From: Saccharibacillus sp. CPCC 101409
GTDB taxonomy: Bacteria; Bacillota; Bacilli; Paenibacillales; Paenibacillaceae
Direction: 5' to 3'
Assembly (NCBI RefSeq): GCF_030518235.1
Contig: NZ_JAULSA010000010.1
Span: forward strand, 1-64,000
Length of the DNA: 64,000 nt
The notes beneath the pieces are model-generated. The model searched no databases. It was not told the DNA's origin and saw only the letters and a program-made list of their open reading frames with translations. This document shows, piece by piece, positions 58,015 to 64,000 of the stretch (its first letter is position 1; the number at the start of each line of letters is the position of its first letter). A program made the translations under genes and the position numbers.

Positions 58015-61000
58015 TTACATGCGGCCCGCGAAATGCACCCGGTACGTGCGGATTTCGAACGGTTTGATCGCGCAGCTCCATTCTCCTTCGCCGCTTTCCC
58101 CGATCGGACGCTCCATCAGGTCGGTTTCCCGCCAGCGTTCGATATTCAGGCACGACGAGAAACGAATTTCCCCGCTTCGGCCTTCGCACTCGTGCACGCG
58201 CACGATAAAGCCGTCGCCGTCTTCCGCGCGTTTGATCGCGTCGACCGCTACATGCGGCGCGGACACACTCAGCAGCGACTGCCCGTCCAGCCCGGCTTCT
58301 CCCGTCCACGCGATCGGCGGGCTGTTGAGGTTCCACGCTTCCGCCGCCGTACCGCCTTCGGTCCAGTCGCCGGAATGCGGCAGCAGCGCGTACGTAAATT
58401 CGTGCAGCCCCAGATCCGCGCCCGGGTCGGGATACTCCGCGGACTTGATCAGGCTCAGCCGCAGCGTATGGTCTTTCACGTCGTAGCCGTATTTGCAGTC
58501 GTTCAGCAGACTGACGCCGTAGCCGCGCTCGGACAAATCCGCCCATTGATGCCCCACCGTTTCGAAGCGCGCGTAATCCCAGCTCGTATTCCAGTGGGTA
58601 GGCCGCTTGACGCTGCCGAACTGGATGTCGTACGTCGCTTCCGTCGCCCGCACATCGACCGGGAACGCCGCTTTGAGCAGCTGCCGCCGTTCGCGCCAAT
58701 CGATGCTCGTGACGAAGTCGATCCGGCGGCTGCGTTTGTACACCCGCACTTCCTGCCGGATCAGCGAATCGCCGTACGCCCACTCCAGTTCGACCGAGGC
58801 GCGCAGCGGACCGTTTTCCGTCAGCCGCAGACTGCGCAGATCTTCGACCGTCCGCGTCTTCTCCGTATAAAAAAGATCGATATTCCAGGCGTCGAACTGG
58901 ATCGGCTTGTCTTCGAACACCTGGAGCACGTTGCCGGATTCGCCCGGGGCCAGCACTTCGCGCCGATGTTCCCGGTCGTGCAGACGACGCAGCCGCCCCT
59001 GTTCGTCCCACTCGATCTCGTAAAAAGGCGTGGTCAGCTTGTTGGGTTCCCAGACGAAGATCTGCCGCTTGCCGCTGCCGCCCGCCTGCGGACCGCCGTT
59101 CGATCGGCCGGCGCTCGGCGCAGAACGGTTCTCGCCCGCCGCCGGCTCGAACGACAGCTTCGCAAAGCCGAGCGCCGGAATCACTCCCGCGTCGACCAGC
59201 CAGCCGGAATCAGTTGGCTGCGCGTCAAGCGCTTCGCCCGAAGCGCCGCGCCAGATTCCGTTTGGACGGCGCGGCTGCCCGGCCGTATTCCAAGCGCGGC
59301 TTTCCGCCGCCGTCGCGGAGACGTCCGGCGCATCCGCATCCGGCGAAGCGTCAGGATCGAAACCGGGGATTTCAACGATGCCCGTACCGGCCCGGGACGA
59401 GTCGTTAAACAGCGTATAGGTTTGTACCGCCGTTTTTCCGCCTGTACCGCCCGATTCCATTGCCCCGCCGCCGAGCGAAAAAGCATCCAGAATCGCCGGT
59501 CCCGCTTCGCCGAGCAGCCGTTGCGCTTGCGCATACTCCTCGCGCGCGTCCTCGTACACTTCCGCGATCGACGAGCCGGGGATAATATCGTGAAACTGAT
59601 TGCGCAGCGCGATCTTCCATACTTCGCGAAGCGCTGCGGCCGCCTTCTCCCCGTCAAATCCTTGCAGGACCTCGGCCGCCGCGGCCATCATTTCCGTACG
59701 CCGCAGCGTCAATTCCAGTTTGCGGTTCGCTTTTTTGATCCAGGCCTGACTGGTGTAAGTGCCCCGGTGGTTCTCCAGGTACAGCTCGCCGTCCCAGGTA
59801 TGCACGTAAGCGTCCGTTTCCTTCACCGTGCGCTCCAGCCGTTCGAAATACTCGTCGGCGCGGCCGGTGACGGTCTTCGGCAGCCCGGGCATCCGCTCCA
59901 GTCTGCGCCGCATCTCCAGCATGTCCCGGTTGACCCCGCCGCCTCCGTCCCCGAAGCCGTAGCAGAGCAGCAGCTCGCGGTTCATCGGTTTGTCGCGGTA
60001 CTGGTCCCAGATGCCCTGCACCGTTTCCGGGACGATATAGCCGTTGTAGGTATAATACTTCTCCTGCGGAAACTCGATCTCGGGCGTGGTGATAAAATGC
60101 GTCAGGATCTCCGAGCCGTCGATGCCTTTCCAGATAAAGCTGTCGTGCGGCATCCGGTTGTACTGGCTCCAGCTGATCTTGGTCGTCATAAAGGAGGTAA
60201 TGCCGGACCTGCGCAGAATCTGCGGCAGCGCCCAGCTGTAGCCGAACACGTCGGGCAGCCACAGATAGCGGTTCTCGATGCCGAATTCTTCGCGAAAAAA
60301 AGCCGTCCCGTACAGAATCTGCCGCACCAGCGATTCGCCGGAAGTCAGGTTGCAGTCCGCTTCGAGCCACATCGCCCCGCCCGCTTCCCAGCGGCCTTCG
60401 GCTACCCGTTCTTTGATGCGCGCGTACAGTTCGGGATAATCGCGTTTGACGTAGTCGTACAGCTGGGGCTGCGTCTGGAGAAACAGATAGTCCGGGTAAT
60501 GCTCCATCAGCTCCAGCACGGTGGAAAAAGACCTCGCCGCTTTCTCCCGCGTATGCCGCAGCCGCCACAGCCAGGCCACGTCGATATGCGTATGGCCGAC
60601 GCAGCGGACGGTAACGGGATCGGCCGCTTCGGGATAATCGGCGCGCAAAGCGTCGAGGCTGCCGCTCAGCCGCTCCAGCGCCTGCTCCGCGGAAGCGTAA
60701 AAGCCGTCCGAGCCCGGACGCGACCAGTCCAGCAGGTTCAGCGCCCGGTTGAGCGCGGCCAGCAGCCCGTGCCGCTCGGGCCGGTTGTCGGCCAGCCCGA
60801 GCGCCGTTTCCAGCGCGGCGCGGGCGGTGTAGTACAAATCGTCGGCCGCGAGATGGAGCAGCGCGATCTCCGCCTGCGCCAGCACATGCTCCTGCGGCGT
60901 TATCGGGCCGCCGCCTTCAAGGCCCGACCACAGCCGGAAGCGCAGCTCGGCGCGTCGGCCGGCGAAGTCGTCCAGAAAGACTTCGCGATGGTTGGAGTCG

Positions 61001-61344
61001 ACGCCCTGGCGCGGGGCGCCGTCGATAAACAGCAGCGACTCGAAGCCGCGGCTGCTGCCGTGATGCGTCCGGCCGAAGTCGAACAGGCCGACGAGCTTAT
61101 GGCCGGCCGGCGCCTGCGGCAGATCGGCCGACAGGCGCAGCCACAGATAGCGGTCGCGGCCGACCCAGCGGCCGCCGATGCGCAGGGTCGTCCAGCCCGC
61201 CGCGTCGCCTTGCGGCGGAGCAGCCCCGATCTCTCCGTCCTCGTCCTCGCGGACGCCGAGTTCGTCGAAGTGCAGCAGCGGCCGGTGCCGCAGCGCCGCA
61301 AGTTCGATCAGGCGCGCCTCAAGCTTTGCTTCCGTCATAAACAT
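58015..61344 (-). CDS. GH38 alpha-mannosidase
   Basis: The protein has 1109 residues; AAGGAGG precedes the ATG at 61344. It carries the N-terminal domain, then the GH38 core (about 245-590): VGHTHIDVAWLWRLRHTREKAARSFSTVLELMEHYP, the motif WLEADCNLTSGESLVRQILYG with nucleophile Asp330, and LWLPDVFGYSWALPQIL. The C-terminal beta domains (about 760-1100) include WRERRQLLKAAFPVDV and GVSLLNDCKYGYDV. It removes terminal alpha-linked mannose from oligosaccharides in the cytoplasm. An insertion of about 60 residues (Gly/Ala/Pro-rich, near 620-720) is not typical. It lies upstream of GH88 on the same strand. Confidence 0.93.
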   Translation of the reverse strand: MFMTEAKLEARLIELAALRHRPLLHFDELGVREDEDGEIGAAPPQGDAAGWTTLRIGGRWVGRDRYLWLRLSADLPQAPAGHKLVGLFDFGRTHHGSSRGFESLLFIDGAPRQGVDSNHREVFLDDFAGRRAELRFRLWSGLEGGGPITPQEHVLAQAEIALLHLAADDLYYTARAALETALGLADNRPERHGLLAALNRALNLLDWSRPGSDGFYASAEQALERLSGSLDALRADYPEAADPVTVRCVGHTHIDVAWLWRLRHTREKAARSFSTVLELMEHYPDYLFLQTQPQLYDYVKRDYPELYARIKERVAEGRWEAGGAMWLEADCNLTSGESLVRQILYGTAFFREEFGIENRYLWLPDVFGYSWALPQILRRSGITSFMTTKISWSQYNRMPHDSFIWKGIDGSEILTHFITTPEIEFPQEKYYTYNGYIVPETVQGIWDQYRDKPMNRELLLCYGFGDGGGGVNRDMLEMRRRLERMPGLPKTVTGRADEYFERLERTVKETDAYVHTWDGELYLENHRGTYTSQAWIKKANRKLELTLRRTEMMAAAAEVLQGFDGEKAAAALREVWKIALRNQFHDIIPGSSIAEVYEDAREEYAQAQRLLGEAGPAILDAFSLGGGAMESGGTGGKTAVQTYTLFNDSSRAGTGIVEIPGFDPDASPDADAPDVSATAAESRAWNTAGQPRRPNGIWRGASGEALDAQPTDSGWLVDAGVIPALGFAKLSFEPAAGENRSAPSAGRSNGGPQAGGSGKRQIFVWEPNKLTTPFYEIEWDEQGRLRRLHDREHRREVLAPGESGNVLQVFEDKPIQFDAWNIDLFYTEKTRTVEDLRSLRLTENGPLRASVELEWAYGDSLIRQEVRVYKRSRRIDFVTSIDWRERRQLLKAAFPVDVRATEATYDIQFGSVKRPTHWNTSWDYARFETVGHQWADLSERGYGVSLLNDCKYGYDVKDHTLRLSLIKSAEYPDPGADLGLHEFTYALLPHSGDWTEGGTAAEAWNLNSPPIAWTGEAGLDGQSLLSVSAPHVAVDAIKRAEDGDGFIVRVHECEGRSGEIRFSSCLNIERWRETDLMERPIGESGEGEWSCAIKPFEIRTYRVHFAGRM

Positions 61345-61425
61345 GACGCGAACCTCCTTATGGTATTGAAGAATGTAGCGCCCCTGATAAGCGGGCAGCC
61401 GGTTGCCCGGTTGCGTCTATTGGAA

Positions 61426-61613
61426 AAAGTTGACGTTTGGTCAACAAATGACCCGTCAATCGCCGGCGACCGGTAGAATGTTGACTTTTCGACCACATTT
61501 CAGCCGAAAAATCCGTCGAAATTCGTTTTCGGCCGCAAAATGTTGACGCCGCGTCAGCATTTTGCGAAATCGCCGGGATCTATGGGCAAAATGTTGACTT
61601 TACGACCGCATTT
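61426..61613. repeat. Dyad-symmetric intergenic element, copy 2 (four 24-base sites)
   Basis: Four palindrome-like sites at 61426-61449, 61477-61500, 61539-61562 and 61590-61613 fit AATGTTGAC-N4-CGACCRCATTT or close variants. Gaps are 27, 38 and 27 bases. The central gap holds a hairpin GCCGAAAA (61503-61510) / TTTTCGGC (61526-61533). In the flanking gaps, CCGGCGA (61463-61469) can pair with TCGCCGG at the mirror position. Geometry equals that of the element at 14471-14653, though the bases differ. It fills the gap between the heparinase-type and GH38 genes. Confidence 0.8.
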
Positions 61614-61711
61614 GCTGCAATTCTGTGCGCGATGCGCCGGAGAATCATGCTGCTGCGGGATCTTGGCGGCCTTGATGAAAGCCGGCCTTACGATCCTGCC
61701 GCCCCGCAGCT

Positions 61712-64000
61712 TTACAGCCGCGTCCCGCCCCCGCTCCGGCTGAACTCCAGCTTGAAGCCGGACTGTCCCGCTTCCATCCGGCGCTTCCACAAGCCGGAGT
61801 CGGGATCGTGCAGCAGGCCCTGCTTGCGGGCCTCGATCAAGCTTTCGCCGGGGAACTCGTCGAAGCGGCGTTCGCGCGCATTCGGCTTCGTCCGCGCATC
61901 GCCAGGCCGCGTTTCTTCCGGCCGCGCCGGATCGGGCGCGAAATAGCACCAGGCCGGCGCGGACAGCGCCGCGCGGCATTCCAAACCGGCGCGGTAATCC
62001 AAGACCGCGTCCGCTTTGAGCAGCGAGCTGAACAGGCAGCGGCCGTCCAGCTTCAGATAGCTGCCGTTGTGCACGCTCGCGCGGACCAGGACCCGGTCCG
62101 CGTCGTAAGACAGCGTGCACAGAAACGCGTCCGTTTCCAAGCCGCCGAAGGAAACGCCGCTGTTCTCGTGCATGATGCGGCCGTCGGCCCGCGTATTGCA
62201 CAGAATGTCGGTGTATCCGCCGCCGGCTTCGCGCAGGCGGAGGGCCAGAACCGGGCCGCCCGCGCTTTCGGCTCCCGCCGCGGGCGCGCCGCTGCTCGCA
62301 TTTCCCGCTCCGCGAGCTTCGCCGTCCGCGCCGCTTCTTCCGTGCATTCCGCCCGCTTCACCCGACCCGCCGCCTCCGCGCGAAGCCGCAAACTCCGCTT
62401 CGCCCAGCCGCTCCGCGCCGAATTCGCGCTGCCGCTCGCCCGGCAGCAGAAACACGCTGACGAACTTGATCCGTCCGTCCGCCGAATCCGCGCGGACTTT
62501 GACATAGTCCGCACGGGTAAATTCGTCTTCCATCCCCGTATTCCGGTGATGGCCGCCCAGATAGCCGGACCCGCGCGCGTATTCACGCTCCCGCGGATAC
62601 GGATGCAGCACGTTCATCGTCCGCCCTTCGCTGCGGACCGCGATATACGGTTCGCCTCCGCAAGCGGCCGGATTCCCGGCCCCGCCTCCGGCGTCCGCTT
62701 TATCCGGCGGAGCGCTTCTCCCGCTGTTTGCTTCCGGTCCGTCCGCCTGCCCGTCCACGATTTCAAACGTCTCCGGCACATGCAGCAGCCACTCGAACGT
62801 CCCGCCCGCTTCGCCCTGGAGATCGTCGATCAGCACGATCGCGCCGTCCAGACACAGAAAATGCCGGTAGAACCGCCGGTACAATCCGGCATACGGACCG
62901 GTACAGTCCGCCAGCAGGTATTTGCAGCCCGGCGCGTCCAGATGCTGCGCGATACGACCGGGAAACTTGGTTCCTTCTTCGATCAGCTCGAACGGCTGCC
63001 CATGTCCGTTCAGCAGCACGACGTTATGCGCTTCGGAGCGGCGGTAGTATTCGTTGTACAGCGGCTTGGAATACGCGCAGTGGCCCGAATCGTCGGCAAA
63101 AACAATTCCGTCGTGCGCCAGAATAAACGTCCCGGCATCCAGATGATTATGGTTCCAGCTTTCGCCCGTTTTGACCGCAAGGACAGTGTTCGCGCCGCGG
63201 ATTTCTCCGACTGCTCCGTTCGATTCTTCTGTCTTTTTAGCCTGGTCCATCCCTTCGTCTCCGCTGTTCCACCGCACAAACCCGTACCCCGAGTGCTCCA
63301 GCACTTTAATCCCTTCCCGCTGGCTTTCTTCCAGCGGCTTCGGCGACAATCCTTCGGGATAAAAAGCGAATTCCGGCGCGTCCGACGGATCGCCTTTGAT
63401 CGAAGCGAACAGATTCAGCAGCTCGCCGCGCTTCAGTTCGCCGGCCAGGCGCAGCCAGACGTAATTGTGCAGCAGCCGGTCGCCGTCGTCGCCGAAGTGG
63501 AATGTACGGACTTCGCCGCTCCGCAGATAGACCGTTTCCAGATATACATCCGGTATCCGCTCCAGCACCGGCAGCCGCCGCAGCGAGTCGTCGCCGCTTT
63601 TTGCCCGGTACGCCGATTCGAACGCCAGGAAGTTGCCGAGCGCGTAATCCAGATAACCCATCGTCTCGACATAATCGCCGTCAGAGCCGAAGTTGGGCTG
63701 TTTGTTTTGCAGCACATTGCCCGGATAATCGAACCATTCCCGAATTCCTTCGACGATCGCGTGCAGCGCGCTTTCCGCATGAGGAACCCGGCAGCCGATC
63801 GACAGCAGCACCAGGCCGGCTCCCGCCACGCAGACGATCCACCAGTTGTGGCCCATCGTGTCGAGCGCGTGAATCTTTTTCGCCGGATGCAGCCAGTCTT
63901 CGTACAGCGGCAGATAAGCTTTGCGGTACAGCGCTTCTTCGATCTCTGCGCGTTCTTTTTCGCTGCACGTTTCCCGCACCGAATCGTAAGCCGCCGCCAG
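61712..64000 (-). CDS. Heparinase II/III family protein (5' end outside window)
   Basis: At least 762 residues are visible, and the frame remains open through the window edge (AAAYDSVRETCSEKERAEIEEAL), so the start is beyond 64000. The (alpha/alpha)n N-terminal part contains HALDTMGHNWWIVCVAGAG and PNFGSDGDYVETMGYLDYALG. The heparinase II/III C-terminal beta domain has VLAVKTGESWNHNHLDAGTFILAHDG with catalytic-type His, NEYYRRSEAHNVVLLNG and LDGAIVLIDDL. A low-complexity Gly/Ala/Ser stretch lies near the C-terminal third. The family cleaves acidic polysaccharides by elimination, giving the unsaturated uronates that GH88 uses. Cellular location cannot be told without the N-terminus. Confidence 0.85.
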   Translation of the reverse strand: MAAAYDSVRETCSEKERAEIEEALYRKAYLPLYEDWLHPAKKIHALDTMGHNWWIVCVAGAGLVLLSIGCRVPHAESALHAIVEGIREWFDYPGNVLQNKQPNFGSDGDYVETMGYLDYALGNFLAFESAYRAKSGDDSLRRLPVLERIPDVYLETVYLRSGEVRTFHFGDDGDRLLHNYVWLRLAGELKRGELLNLFASIKGDPSDAPEFAFYPEGLSPKPLEESQREGIKVLEHSGYGFVRWNSGDEGMDQAKKTEESNGAVGEIRGANTVLAVKTGESWNHNHLDAGTFILAHDGIVFADDSGHCAYSKPLYNEYYRRSEAHNVVLLNGHGQPFELIEEGTKFPGRIAQHLDAPGCKYLLADCTGPYAGLYRRFYRHFLCLDGAIVLIDDLQGEAGGTFEWLLHVPETFEIVDGQADGPEANSGRSAPPDKADAGGGAGNPAACGGEPYIAVRSEGRTMNVLHPYPREREYARGSGYLGGHHRNTGMEDEFTRADYVKVRADSADGRIKFVSVFLLPGERQREFGAERLGEAEFAASRGGGGSGEAGGMHGRSGADGEARGAGNASSGAPAAGAESAGGPVLALRLREAGGGYTDILCNTRADGRIMHENSGVSFGGLETDAFLCTLSYDADRVLVRASVHNGSYLKLDGRCLFSSLLKADAVLDYRAGLECRAALSAPAWCYFAPDPARPEETRPGDARTKPNARERRFDEFPGESLIEARKQGLLHDPDSGLWKRRMEAGQSGFKLEFSRSGGGTRL

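Noticed and set aside
58033-61476. Very long plus-strand open frame opposite the GH38 gene
   Set aside because: It is an antisense shadow caused by high GC at third codon positions; composition is Arg/Gln/His-rich and no family motifs or ribosome site are present.
61603-61620. Third copy of the TTGCAG promoter element of the transporter operon
   Set aside because: Shares only AATTGCAGNAAAT; the -10 position 17 bases later does not fit and it overlaps the last site of the dyad element.

Overview
The window looks like chromosomal DNA of a GC-rich Gram-positive bacterium of the Paenibacillaceae (Paenibacillus or Saccharibacillus type). That is an inference from gene content: YitJ plus MetE methionine synthesis, a LexA-controlled UvrX/YolD pair, DUF6809, DUF4865, DUF6612 and MmyB-type genes, strong GGAGG ribosome sites, and several AraC-regulated glycan cassettes feeding a CUT1 sugar transporter of the kind served by a shared MsmX ATPase. 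There are no rRNA, tRNA, phage or CRISPR features. The only clear mobile-DNA trace is the 3' end of a group II intron at the left edge.

Layout. 1-5.8 kb: intron tail, then housekeeping genes (aromatic-acid exporter family protein, M32 carboxypeptidase, Fe-S family protein, beta-carbonic anhydrase, PadR regulator, and a membrane protein/DUF2653 pair behind an ECF-type promoter). 5.8-9.8 kb: two cassettes with divergent AraC regulators, holding a GH172 hydrolase and a rhamnogalacturonan-acetylesterase-like SGNH enzyme. 10-14.4 kb: galacturonate operon uxaB-uxaA-uxaC with a CcpA-type cre site at its promoter. 14.8-21 kb: a two-module FAD oxidoreductase, an AraC regulator and a GHL6-type glycosidase. 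21-26 kb: XRE, LysR and DUF4865 genes, a second SGNH esterase and a D-cysteine desulfhydrase-like enzyme. 26-35 kb: a minus-strand operon (solute-binding lipoprotein, two permeases, membrane AraC sensor, sulfatase) plus a beta-propeller gene that shares its promoter element. 35-38.5 kb: SMI1/KNR4 protein, CBS protein, MmyB regulator and an oxidoreductase. 38.6-43 kb: metE-yitJ. 43-50 kb: envelope proteins, an Imm51 protein, LysR/EamA pair, a nucleotidyltransferase-like protein, DUF4241 and a Fur-boxed MarR. 50-54 kb: phosphotransferase and SOS genes. 54-56.5 kb: SDR and chemotaxis receptor. 56.7-64 kb: a glycan locus with GH88, GH38 and a heparinase II/III-family gene cut by the window end.

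The main theme is breakdown of acidic plant or mucosal glycans. Esterases, sulfatase and glycosidases release sugars, the ABC transporter imports oligomers, and UxaB/A/C convert galacturonate to 2-keto-3-deoxygluconate. The most unusual feature is a pair of intergenic elements (14471-14653 and 61426-61613). Their sequences differ, but each has four 23/24-base sites separated by 27, 37/38 and 27 bases around a central hairpin. This suggests a dispersed dyad-symmetric repeat or RNA family for which I know no name.
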